Below, one piece after another: positions 41,267 through 51,401 of a stretch of 64,000 nt of DNA (position 1 is its first letter; each line of letters opens with the position of its first letter). A program made the translations under genes and the position numbers. Below the pieces are notes generated by a model that ran no database searches, was not told the origin of the DNA, and saw only the letters and a list, made by a program, of their open reading frames with translations. Source of the stretch: Pseudo-nitzschia pungens (Eukaryota > Bacillariophyta > Bacillariophyceae > Bacillariales > Bacillariaceae); the NCBI GenBank assembly GCA_037355855.1, contig CM074761.1:2623346-2687345 (forward strand). Direction: 5' to 3'.

Positions 41267-43810
41267 CTACAACAACTCGTTCAGATCGTCGAGGGACAAT
41301 CCGCGATCACGGTTCCCAGAACCGTTGATTCGTCCACCACGAGAGCCTAGCGGTGGGTTGTAGCTCCCGTTCACGGTCGACCCACGTCCCGTCCGCGGGT
41401 CCTCCTCGGGTCTTCGCATTCCTACACGTTGCCGGCCACCTCCTTGGCGATTTACGTCCATTCGTGGATCCCGACCTCTTTGGATGCGCCTTTTGTTGCT
41501 GGGTGTGTTTCCAGTTTCGAATCCGTATAGATCATTCTTTTGCACGTCCTTGCCCTGTCGAAATCGTTCCATAGAATCATCTCCACGGAGCTCGGGCCCA
41601 CCGTAGTCCCCGGAACGGTAGTAGTCTCGTTCATTGTCCATATCCCGCCGTCCCAGACCTCTCCTGGCACCGCCTCTTCGTGAACGACCATCGACATCAT
41701 ACTCGTTGTAGTCGTGGTAATAGTCGTCACCGCGGCGATCTCTGTCACCAGCTATGAATCGTCCGTCACGCTCTCTGTTGTCGAATCCATCAAGGCCGCG
41801 ATCATATCCGTCTGCAGGGTACTCATCATCTCGGAACTTTGGGTATCTGTCGTTCGGTCTCATGGAGTAATCGTCCCGGCCATTTGCTTCGCCCCACCCA
41901 CCTGGAGGATCTTGCCGGTTCATTCTTCGGCGCGGGACGACGCGATGGCTCATGTCGTCACTACGTCCGGTGGGGTTGTAATGCCTACTTCCCTTCACCT
42001 CACTTCCGTAGAGAGAGGCCTCGTCGTAAAGTCCTTGGTTGGAGTCGAGTTCTGGATTGTACCGCCGCAGAGTCGCACCGGACTTCACATCTCGGCCATC
42101 ACGACGACGCTGGTTCTGAATCATGCGTTCTGGATCGGTGATGTCGTTGGCAATGCTGTCGGGATTGTAGTATCCTTCCGGACGGTCGAAACTGGGATCG
42201 AATCGCCTCACGCGCTTTCCTTCGTGATTGTAAAAGGATCCGGACGAATCGAAATAATCGTCGTAGTAATATTCATTGGAGTTGTCGTATCCATTTCCAC
42301 CTCGCTGGTTGTAGTTCGGTCGGTATCGAAAGAGTCCGCCACCGCGGTCCATCCGACGATTCGAGTCTTGATAGTCGAGATTGTAATAGTTTTCGTTGGC
42401 ACCGGGTGCCCCACGTCTCGTTGATCGCCGTCGATTGTCCACTACGTTGCCGTTGCGGGAATAGTAATCGTCGTCGCTGTCTCGGTTGCGACCGAAACCA
42501 CCGTTGTCGTAACCATTGTTGTAGTACGCGCTATCATAAGGGACATTGCCCCCAGAACCACCTCGACCGGGTTCATATCCAAAGGGTCCACCACTGACGG
42601 CTGGAGCCGTGACGTATTCCCCGGGAGGAATGGGTTTGAAACCGGAGGAAGGTACAGATGATGACTCGTACCGGTTATTTTCTCTCGAGTTCGAGTAGCT
42701 GGGCCCATTTTGGACATTGTAGTCATTAGGATCTTTCCAGTATCCGTCTCGCGAGTCTCGGGTGTAGCCACCCCGTGCGTAGTTATCGTTGGGAAGTCTC
42801 GTCTCAAAACGAGAGTTATTGTCAGGCGCAAACTGCGTGTACGGGTCGTCCATCATTCTTCCGCTTCGCCCAGCGTTGTTCGAATCCCTGCGATTTTGGA
42901 ATTGCAAGGAACGACCATCCCGCGAAAGATTGGCTCCGTTGATGGTACCGAGACCTCCGACCGTGTTAAAACGGGTATTTCCACGTGGTCCGTTGCTGCC
43001 AGAGGGTGGCTGTTGCCGGTATCGATCATTGTTGTAGGGACCCTCTCGGTTTCGATTCCGGCCGCTGTAATTATCGTAATTGTCGTTGTAGTTATTGCCG
43101 CGATTGTTGTAATTGTTACCACCGTTGTTGTAATCGCTGCGGTCATTGTTGTAATTGTTGGAGTTGTTGCTGTTGTAATTATTGTTGTTGTAATTGTTGT
43201 TGCCTCCGTTGTTGTGATTTCCAGACCGTGGACCATAGTTGTTATTGCTTCCAGGCCCACCGTTTTGCATGTAGTTCGCCATGGATAGGGCTGGAGTGGC
43301 CCAGGGCCGGGAGTTCGATCTACGACTGCCCCTGGCTGTTCTGGGTTTGCCTCCGACGAAAAGATTGTTGTACCTCCATACTTGTGCTGGCTGGTACGAA
43401 GTCATGGAGAGGGCACTGCTGGTGAATCTGCGTCTGCCAAACGATTTGGTTCCGTGCGAATCACCATAATAGTCATATCCGTGCTCGTGGGAGTAGTCGT
43501 GAGAATACGGAATCGCAGCATTTGAATCGACGGGCAATAGTGGGGAGTAGGCATCGTTGTCGTCGTCGTCGCCGCCGTCGAAAAAAGTGCCACGTGAAAA
43601 AGAATCGGCATTAATACAAGCCCCTGGAATCGTAACACTTCCGAATGATCCCGGCGAACCCCATTGGTTCCTTACATTGGTTGGATCCGAGGCTACAGGA
43701 AAACTTAGTCCATCGACTCGTTGCGGTGCGGAAAACCCACTAAAGAAGAGAACGGCGGTGGCCAAGAGGTTTCCGGTGGCGTCGATGCTGATTCTTCCAG
43801 AGACTGTCAT
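41267..43810 (-). CDS. Large secreted Asn/Tyr/Gly/Arg-rich low-complexity protein
   Basis: An intact 847-codon ORF starts at ATG 43810. Residues about 14-28 are hydrophobic, followed by Ser-Gly-Phe-Ser-Ala-Pro, so it is secretory and possibly plastid-directed (ASAFAP-like, though the phenylalanine context is weak). Residues about 165-260 are an Asn/Tyr/Gly array (Asn-Asn-Tyr-Asn type). The rest is dominated by Arg, Asp, Gly, Tyr, with repeated Arg-Gly-Gly, Asp-Tyr-Tyr and Tyr-Asn-Arg words and very little Lys. There are almost no Cys. Disordered Tyr-rich secreted proteins in diatoms include cell-wall and adhesive matrix proteins, while Arg-Gly-Gly arrays are typical of RNA-binding condensate proteins. 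Both are open. Reverse-strand frames here (poly-Val) are shadows. Confidence 0.75.
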   Translation of the reverse strand: MTVSGRISIDATGNLLATAVLFFSGFSAPQRVDGLSFPVASDPTNVRNQWGSPGSFGSVTIPGACINADSFSRGTFFDGGDDDDNDAYSPLLPVDSNAAIPYSHDYSHEHGYDYYGDSHGTKSFGRRRFTSSALSMTSYQPAQVWRYNNLFVGGKPRTARGSRRSNSRPWATPALSMANYMQNGGPGSNNNYGPRSGNHNNGGNNNYNNNNYNSNNSNNYNNDRSDYNNGGNNYNNRGNNYNDNYDNYSGRNRNREGPYNNDRYRQQPPSGSNGPRGNTRFNTVGGLGTINGANLSRDGRSLQFQNRRDSNNAGRSGRMMDDPYTQFAPDNNSRFETRLPNDNYARGGYTRDSRDGYWKDPNDYNVQNGPSYSNSRENNRYESSSVPSSGFKPIPPGEYVTAPAVSGGPFGYEPGRGGSGGNVPYDSAYYNNGYDNGGFGRNRDSDDDYYSRNGNVVDNRRRSTRRGAPGANENYYNLDYQDSNRRMDRGGGLFRYRPNYNQRGGNGYDNSNEYYYDDYFDSSGSFYNHEGKRVRRFDPSFDRPEGYYNPDSIANDITDPERMIQNQRRRDGRDVKSGATLRRYNPELDSNQGLYDEASLYGSEVKGSRHYNPTGRSDDMSHRVVPRRRMNRQDPPGGWGEANGRDDYSMRPNDRYPKFRDDEYPADGYDRGLDGFDNRERDGRFIAGDRDRRGDDYYHDYNEYDVDGRSRRGGARRGLGRRDMDNERDYYRSGDYGGPELRGDDSMERFRQGKDVQKNDLYGFETGNTPSNKRRIQRGRDPRMDVNRQGGGRQRVGMRRPEEDPRTGRGSTVNGSYNPPLGSRGGRINGSGNRDRGLSLDDLNELL

Positions 43811-45404
43811 TCTGATTCTGAATTATGTTGGAATCCGGCTCAAACGATGGTAAAAAAGGAGGTGAAACCGATACAATTGCACGTGCATGCAAACGCGGAC
43901 TAGTTGTTCGTTCGTTGCTGGAGAAGTCGAAATCTCGGTCAAGCGGGAGAGATTCTCTCGATCTTCCAAATACAGTAGCAGAATATCTTTACGAAACCGG
44001 GTGCAAAATACCAGATGGAACCGCAAGTAACTTCACTCTCAAGGAGAAGCGTCTTCGTTCTCGGCGAGTGCAGTAAATCTTAGTCTTTTGAGCTACCGGA
44101 GTTTATGGGTAACTGCAACACTTGTGTACAACGACTGTTGTGCCTTCAACATGTGATAAGAGTTGCGTCAACCGGGAATCTGCTCGGACACGAGGATAGG
44201 CTTGTTTTTGTCCCGAGACGGCGGCATCCCGCCTCTCCAAAAGTTCCGTGCCTACCGTGCGCGCTCGCTCATTATGGAATGTGAAAAATGCGGCAGATGG
44301 TTTGGCAACGTCAGCATCTCTGAAAGGAAACCCTTAAACCGTCGAATCACGAAGTGTCAGCAAGTCAGCAAAGCAGTGGAAAGAATTCTGGGATATGGTA
44401 TCTAAAAAGAATCTAAAAACAAAAAAGCAGGATGCAGAATTATCGTCTTCGTTCATTTCAACAGCATTGTTGCGAAAAGCAAAAGCTCTTCTCGAGTCGA
44501 ATGATCATCAAACAGGTAAACCTAATACAAGTACCTAAAACGATTACTTGCAATACCATACCTACTTACGATACAATTCATTTCCAGTTCGAACTGCAAG
44601 CCCTCAATGCAACTCGAGTGGAAGATTCATTCACAAAGAAGGTTTTCGGTCGTCTGGTCAGCAACGGCCGCCAATCTGTGTCATGTTGTAGACCAACGCT
44701 CCTAGCTACTTGACCTCTAGTGTACTGTGTTTAGTTGAAATAGAGTGTATTGTTGACAAGGATTGTCAGGTTATCAATCAGCAATAGTAACTACTAGAAA
44801 GAAATGCTTTGATTGCGTGTGCAGCAAGTGTTTCTGAATCTCACAGTTCTGGTGCTTCAGCATTCAATTGGTTGGAGGTTGGTAAAGAAGCATCACAAGG
44901 GCGGAAGGGGTGCTACCATTGCCAGTCTCATCGACGAGAGATCACAAAAACAACGAGGAGGTTCTACACCTCGGAACCTCCTGCGGTGTTCATAGTACGG
45001 CCGCCCAAAAATACCATGCCTACTCCTTGTGCTCATATCAAATCAAACTCACTACTAAGCGCTCTGTTAGACATGTGTTAGGCTAGAATCCACGTTTGGA
45101 TCATACGATCCTCCACTGCCTTCACTCTTGCCTTTCCATCCATCATCCGACGGAAAACATTATGGTTACTTGAACTTGGGTAGTAGTGCACAACCATGCT
45201 TTATGGTGGTGATACGGGTACATTCCTAGAGCAAGTTTTTACGCTTATTGTACAGAATACCAGCCCTGTTGCCATGTGTGACGAAAGTTGTTCCGTTTGG
45301 TTTTGCGATGCATTTGGTTCTCACAACCTCATTTCAGGTAGGCGGTAGGCAGCAGTTACGAATTATACGGTAGTGTAGTGAAGTGCAGCAGTGTTGCGGT
45401 GTCG
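43811..45404. other. Intergenic region
   Basis: No gene is supported; short frames at 43825-44076, 44163-44405 and 44432-44713 lack domains. Because the flanking genes are both on minus, this holds the promoter of the 847-codon gene (near 43.8 kb) and the 3' end of the YqaJ gene. Confidence 0.45.
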
Positions 45405-46919
45405 TTACGCCGCTACCGGTTCGCTTTCTGCTGCTGTTCCTGCTTCTGTTGCGGCGGTAGTGGTATCCTCCCGGGTGTGTCCCGCCGCGGCTCGCTCTTC
45501 GACCTCGTCGCAGAACCGAATCAGTTCGGGCAGGACCCTGTCGTTCCAGTACGATTCGTTGCGCTTGACGCGAACGATGCAGTAGTTCTTGCCCCGGCTC
45601 TTTCGGGTCTTGGCCGCTGCGGCGGCCGCCTGCTTCTTGCGCTTCTTGGCGCTCTTGCCCTTGCGCTTGCTCTTTTTGGTGCCCCCACCGCCACCACCCG
45701 ACGGCGGAATGAACAGCATCAGATCGCACCATTCCCTGTCGCAAATGGCCATCTGGCCCTGTATTTGGTCGTAGAATCGGCTGGGACAGTTGTGGAATTC
45801 GGGCAGGGATCCCTTGTTGCGTCGTCCCCACAGGGACTTGATCTCGAGCAGGCCGATCGATGGTTCTCCTCCCTTGGATTGTTCAGTGACTATTCCGTCC
45901 GGGGACGCGCCAAAGACGTAGGTTTTTTGTGTGACCGGGTCCACGTGTCGCAGCAGGTGCATGCCGGTCTCTTCGACTTTGTTGCGCTGACCATCGCCGT
46001 CGTCGTCGTCGTCGTTATCGTTGACCGCCGTCACGACCGCGGAATACTGCGCAAAGGCCAGGGGTTCCATTTTGATGCCCCATGCACAGGCCTTGGAATT
46101 CGATCGGGAACCACCGGTGTTGTTGTTGGGTTCCTCCTCCTCGTCGAGGAAAATGGCGTCTCCGTCGTAATCCTCGTCGTCGTTGTTGTTCTTTGAGCCG
46201 CTGATCCGAGCCCGGACCTTGTCCTGCAGCAACTTTTCGCGGCTGGTGAAGTAATTGGTACCCAGAACGACGCTAAGCTGGGAGGCCGAGACATCGACGA
46301 CGTTTTTGCGCAGGGCCATCCAGAGATCGAAATCGCTCGTCTGGTGGAGATCCCGGGGATCGATGACCGCGACACGGTTGCCGTCGCCATGGTCATGGCC
46401 ATCGCCATCGCTGACACGGAGGCCGAGTTCGACGCGAACGCCAATGCCGCTGTCTTCCTTCTCCGGTGCACCAATCAGTCTGACGGATTCGACGGACTCA
46501 AAGGGAACCATTGGCTCCGGAAGGTCGACCTGCTTTTGGACGTTGTGGAAGACGGACGCGCCGTCGCTGTTGTTCGCGCTTTCGTTGGTTCGGGCATCGC
46601 TGTTTTTCATGCGCTGCTTGCGACGACGACGGTTGGAGCTGTTTCCTCCGGCCTGATGTTCCATCAAGAGGGTGCTTGCTTGGTCGGAAACAGCGGGGTT
46701 TGCCTGGAAGAGCGAGGACCCGCGGTGGTTATTGCCTTTGCTGTTGCTGCTGCCGATGGTTCGGTGCGAAAAGGACGGAGACGGAGCAAAGGATGACGCC
46801 CTGGGCAGAACGAGCAGAGCAAAACCAATGAGAACAATCGCCGTGACAAAAATTGGGGACGATGATGATGCCGAAGAGTCCGAGCGCGAGGCCGTCGAAG
46901 ATGTCGTCACTGTGGGCAT
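45405..46919 (-). CDS. Plastid-targeted YqaJ / lambda-exonuclease-type nuclease
   Basis: A 504-codon intact ORF starts at ATG 46919. Residues about 22-40 form a signal peptide that ends Ala-Ser-Ser-Phe-Ala-Pro-Ser, a near-perfect diatom ASAFAP plastid-import motif. The second half has the PD-(D/E)xK core of the YqaJ viral-recombinase family: Gly-Ala-Ser-Pro-Asp-Gly-Ile-Val (catalytic Asp), Leu-Leu-Glu-Ile-Lys-Ser (Glu-x-Lys), then Tyr-Asp-Gln-Ile-Gln-Gly-Gln-Met (Gln helix), and Val-Lys-Arg-Asn-Glu-Ser-Tyr-Trp near the end. In phage such enzymes chew one strand for recombination; eukaryotic members are little studied. Long inserts of Asp/Asn, poly-Gly and Lys/Ala separate the motifs. A role in plastid DNA recombination or repair is my inference. 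Confidence 0.85.
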   Translation of the reverse strand: MPTVTTSSTASRSDSSASSSSPIFVTAIVLIGFALLVLPRASSFAPSPSFSHRTIGSSNSKGNNHRGSSLFQANPAVSDQASTLLMEHQAGGNSSNRRRRKQRMKNSDARTNESANNSDGASVFHNVQKQVDLPEPMVPFESVESVRLIGAPEKEDSGIGVRVELGLRVSDGDGHDHGDGNRVAVIDPRDLHQTSDFDLWMALRKNVVDVSASQLSVVLGTNYFTSREKLLQDKVRARISGSKNNNDDEDYDGDAIFLDEEEEPNNNTGGSRSNSKACAWGIKMEPLAFAQYSAVVTAVNDNDDDDDGDGQRNKVEETGMHLLRHVDPVTQKTYVFGASPDGIVTEQSKGGEPSIGLLEIKSLWGRRNKGSLPEFHNCPSRFYDQIQGQMAICDREWCDLMLFIPPSGGGGGGTKKSKRKGKSAKKRKKQAAAAAAKTRKSRGKNYCIVRVKRNESYWNDRVLPELIRFCDEVEERAAAGHTREDTTTAATEAGTAAESEPVAA

Positions 46920-48126
46920 GGTACCGGGCGGGAGGTGGCTGCTCTAACGCTGCTGCTGCTGCTGCTTTCTGCTTTTGCTTGTCCCGGGCTGTTTCCAAAC
47001 GAACCGTGTCTCGCGAGGGTTACACCGACAAACAAAGGTGTCGTGGTCGGTTAATTTGCTCGTTCGTTGGGATCGACTCGAACTCGGACAGAGAGATACG
47101 GTACGGAACGACTAATAATAATACTAATACCAATAACTTAGGGTAGCTTGGTCCATTTACCGATATGAGATAAGTTAGCGTAACCTGTCACAGAATTATT
47201 TGATGGACCAAGGAAAAACGAAAAACCATCATGCATCATGCCAAGAACGCCGTACGTACCGTACAGTACGCACCCACCGCTACGTGAGACAGTAGGAAAG
47301 GGTGTCGTGAAATAATACGAAGTAGAGTTTACTTCGTAGTAACCCTAATTACCTTACCGTACGTCGTAGTACTTTACTACTTTCAACCGTTACGAACGTA
47401 ACCAGTGGATGGATGGTGTGAACAGGCTAGGGTTAATGATACGAATCATACTATCCTACCGTACATTGCAGTTTCACTTGCCTCCCATCCCAAACCTTGG
47501 CAACGTGATGGACTTCGGACGATGACAGACGGAAATATTCCACGACTCAAATTTCAGCACTCGTGGCTTCCGGATGCACGATCCAAACCGATGCCTAAAA
47601 AACAAAAAAAGGAAAAGTTGTCGTCTCACCCGATGCTCCCTCTCTGGAATCGATACGTAGCATTTCTACTATAGACTACGTACGAGTAGGCAACGCGAAA
47701 CTTTTTGCATCGCTCCCTCAGTTCCGTTGCACGAATCCTGAACGCCATCGACACCCCGCATGTGATGCTCATCCTTCCGGAGAATGATCGAGACCACGAT
47801 CAAAAAAATCTTCGCAGTCAGCCCCGTTCCCTGTCGTTGCCAGCAAGTCAGTTATCGAAACCCTTTGGTCCATTCGGACAAGACAAAATCTTTGGCTCAT
47901 CCCACAAAAGCAAAAGCGAGAGCCAAATCAAAACGGACCAGACCGGACCGGAAAGACAATACTGTAATCAGTAATCAGTAATCAATAATCATCTAACCAA
48001 CCCACCAATATCGTATTTGCCAACGGGAAAGACGACCCGAACGGTTTCCAGCTCCCAAGCCAAGCACACACGAATCAATCAATCAATCAATCAACCAATC
48101 CAATCAACCAACCAACCAATTCAAAA
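46920..48126. other. Intergenic region between divergent genes
   Basis: About 1.2 kb. A CTG trinucleotide run lies at 46951-46966 directly upstream of the nuclease ATG. The right end is a tetranucleotide AATC/AACC tract (48073-48120) just before the CC2D1-like ATG. GTAAG/TACGAAGTA-type words occur near 47320-47360. No gene is supported. Confidence 0.5.
48073..48120. repeat. AATC/AACC tetranucleotide tract in a 5' leader
   Basis: About eleven imperfect tetranucleotide units end 6 bp before the ATG at 48127, so they are probably transcribed in the leader. Confidence 0.75.
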
Positions 48127-51100
48127 ATGTCGATGACGAACCGGGAAATGTCGGAGGACGAATTGATGCTGGTGCAGGTCCAGGCACGAAAACTGACCGC
48201 CCTGGACCTGAAAAAGCAGGCTCTGGCCGCCAAGCAGAGCGGGAGCGTCGAGGAAGCCATAGAATTCCTCCGGCAAGCCAAGAAAATCGAACAGGAAGAA
48301 GGCCAAGAAGACGACGACGACGACGACGACGAAAACGACGAGCCTCCCTTCTCGAGCACCTTGCCGCTCTTTTGGAAAAAGGTTGCCGTGCTGTGCAAAC
48401 AAAAGGGCGATCTGGATCGTGCCAAGCAGGCTCTGCTGCATTCCAAGGAATTGGAATCGGGAGTGGGAGTGGGAGTGGGAGTGGGAGTGGGAGTAACGAC
48501 GGAAACAGGAAACAGTAACAGAAACCCAACCGCAAACTCCGAGCGGTGGGGACAGCGACATTTCACCCCCGTCGTACGATCACATTGGATCGTTCGAACC
48601 GCCACCGCCTCCTTCCTACGGCAATGTCGTGGGCAACGAAAAGGCCGGCGACGACAATGAGGACGAGCCGGTAGACGAGGAAGAAGCCGCGATGCTCGCC
48701 GAATTGATGGGTGGAGGAGGGAACGAGTCAGAGCACCAGCGCAACTTCTGCCCCCGTTGCTGCCAGTGCCGGTGCCAGTGCCAGTGCCAATCCGATTTCC
48801 GGCGCCGACGTACAGCGACAGCGACCACAGTCTCGAACCGGAGAGCAACGCCATGACCTTTACGGACGAAGAATTGATGGACGAGGAAATGATGACCGAA
48901 TTCCGCCTTGGGGAGGTCCAGGGCATACCCACCCAGGAAGAGTACGCCGCCAAGGTCCTTTCCTACAAAAAACTCGCCCTCAAGTGCAAGCAAGAAGGCG
49001 ACATTCCGAAAGCGACACAAAACCTGCGCGCCGCCAAACAGCTGGAAAAGGTTGCCCTGGCGCTCAAGGCCATGGACGACGGATCGGCATCGGGAATGGG
49101 AATGGGAATGGGAATGGGATCTGGCGCGAACGAGGATCTCAGTGGTTTTATGGAGACGCTGAATCCGGAGGAAAGCGAACTGCTGGGCGAATTGTTTGAG
49201 CCCTCGTCGAACAACGGAGCCGAAAGCATCGGAGTCGGCGAAGCAACAACAGATCGGTTGACGGTAGAAGACTTGGAAGACATGGGCGACGATAATGACG
49301 TGATTGAGATGGTGGAAATGATGGGACCGGATGCCTTGCCGACGGTGGAAGAACTCACCGTGAAAATCACACAGCACAAGCAAGAGGCTCTCAGCTACAA
49401 ACAAGAGGGGAACATCGAGATGGCCAAATCGAGTTTGTTGCAATCGAAAAAGGTTAAATTGCAAGCCGTGCGATTGGCAGAAATCTACCGAAAAATAGAA
49501 GCGAGAAAGTCGAACGGAGGAGCCGACGGCGAGGACCACGGCGAGACCGACCAGACCGTCAGCATGGAAGCACTCGAGGCCCTGGTGAGCGGTGGTCAAA
49601 CCACCCCCAAGGCAAAGCCAGCACCAAAACCGGCACCTCCCGCACCGCCAAAGGATCCCTGGCTGCTAAAGTCATCGAGTGAAATCAAAGCGGAAGTGAT
49701 TCGACTGAAAAACGAGAACGAGGTTAAGGAAGCGACGCGGTTGCTGTTGCTTCTCAAGCAAAAAATAGCAGAGGAAAAACACAAGGCGGACCTCGAACGG
49801 AGATCCAAACTCACCGCCGCGATCCAAAAGCGCGCGGACGTGGCCAAGGTGCAACGCAGATTGTGGCAGCATTACCATTGGTTTGGAACAGAGGCCGCTG
49901 TGGGCCGTGGTCAATACCAGGAGTGGACCAAGTTCGAAAAAGATTGCAACCGTGCGATTCATCTCATCCAGACCGAAGGCCCGGATTCGGTGGGACTGGG
50001 CCCGCGAGTCCAAGATCCAGCAAAAACCAACGATGATTCTTCTACCGATTCGACGACCGGAAACAAGGATTCCGTTGCGAAGAAACTGTACATGCTCGAC
50101 GACGATGTTCTCTCCTTGGTCGAGACCTGCACGAATGCCACCACCGCTTCTGATTCCGATTCGACCGACGACGTTACCAATCCGAATCATCTAGACAACA
50201 ATGCGCTTGAAGTTGCTGTCATGGGACTGTTCGACATGGAACAAAACGAAAAACTGCAAAAGATCCTCAGCAAGCAACCGAAGCGAGAGAAGGCAAGCTA
50301 CGAGTGCCCGGATTTGAGGATCAATGCCAAGCTGCAACTACCGATCCACATGGAAGACGCAAGCAAACCAGTCTTTATGGACTTCGATCCCAGCGAAATA
50401 TCAATGGCGCGACGAGCATCGACGGAAACGACACCAAAATCCCAAGCGTTACAGTTTCGATACGGCTTTGATCCTTCCAGCAAGTCCTGCCGGCAACAGG
50501 TAGGCCTCCCGAGAAAGGATCCGAAACACGAGCGAGTACTCCTGAGGAGAATGGAAACCAAAACGATCCAATTGAGCGTATACTACCTGCACAATCAGAA
50601 AAAACGACAAGAGGCCGCGGCACGGAAGAAAGCGGCCGAAGCTAAGGCGAAATCGTGGTTCTTTGGTTTCAAAGGCAGTGAACCGAAACCATTGGAAGCC
50701 GAACCTGGCGAAGGCGACCCAAAGGATATTTTCCTCGGAAAGGTGAGTATCGGCAAATATGCGAGTGCCCTGCTTCTGGTTCGATTGTTTGGGTCGGATA
50801 TTCTTTGTGGTTGCGTATTTGTTTGTCATTGATCATCGTAGAAAGTGCCCTCGTTCTGACTTGCGCGTTTCGACTCGATGAATATATGTATCCACCCTGG
50901 ACCGTCAACTCAGGTCATTATTGACTTCAAGCAGCTGCTTTCGCGGGGATGCATAGCCGGAGACTTCCCCATCATGGTCAATTCAAAAGAAATAGGAGGC
51001 GTTCTCCGAGTGTGTTTGAGGACCAGACCGGTCATGGATCCGGATCGATACGATGGAGTTCCGCTTGTGACCGAGGACGGCAAGGCTCCCTCGCCGTCCA

Positions 51101-51195
51101 TCAAAACCTACAAAAATGGACTCGCATTCGTCTTCAAGGACAAGGACGGGGACGAAACTACCAGTATCGAGGCCATCAAACACGAAAGTGATTAG
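48127..51195 (+). CDS. CC2D1/Lgd-like protein: DM14 repeats plus C2 domain (ESCRT-III partner)
   Basis: Two large frames and a 3' exon form one gene. DM14 modules (Lys-x-Ala-Leu, Lys-Gln-x-Gly, Ala-x-x-x-Leu, Lys) occur at about 48195-48290 and 48370-48450 in the first frame, and at 48940-49070 and 49360-49480 in the second. The C-terminal part has a basic linker then a C2 domain that ends Asp-Ile-Phe-Leu-Gly-Lys | Val-Ile-Ile-Asp-Phe. After it comes Ile-Gly-Gly-Val-Leu-Arg-Val-Cys-Leu, which matches the last C2 strands of CC2D1A and Lgd. Known relatives bind CHMP4/Snf7 and support ESCRT-III function in endosomal sorting. Between 48490 and 48830 the good frame moves from 1 to 2 and back to 1 across low-complexity sequence, so there are two frame breaks or missed introns. 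The intron at 50743-50913 is well supported. Confidence 0.75.
50743..50913 (+). other. Intron in the C2 domain of the CC2D1-like gene (171 bp)
   Basis: The donor is GTGAGTATC after a Gly-Lys codon pair, and the acceptor is CAACTCAG before GTCATTATT. It is phase 0, and the join completes the C2 domain; unspliced reading runs into a hydrophobic chance tail and stops at 50832. Confidence 0.85.
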
Positions 51196-51401
51196 CAGGA
51201 GTAATAGAATCCGCAAGTTCGAACAAAGCGGATCAATCGGAACGATTTTCCCGTTCACCGTCGGTAGAATAAAAGGCATGAACGACACTTAGTTGAATCG
51301 TTCCTATGCCGGACTCTTGTATTCGACAAGTTATTTCAATCAGAGAGTAAACATTACAGATTTTAAGGGTTGTCGTGTAGAATCTTTATTCAGTCTTCGT
51401 G

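Noticed and set aside
42710..43288. Plus-strand frame with long Val/Ile runs over the Asn/Tyr-rich gene
   Set aside because: GTTGTT is the reverse of AACAAC; the minus ORF has signal peptide and is continuous over 2.5 kb.
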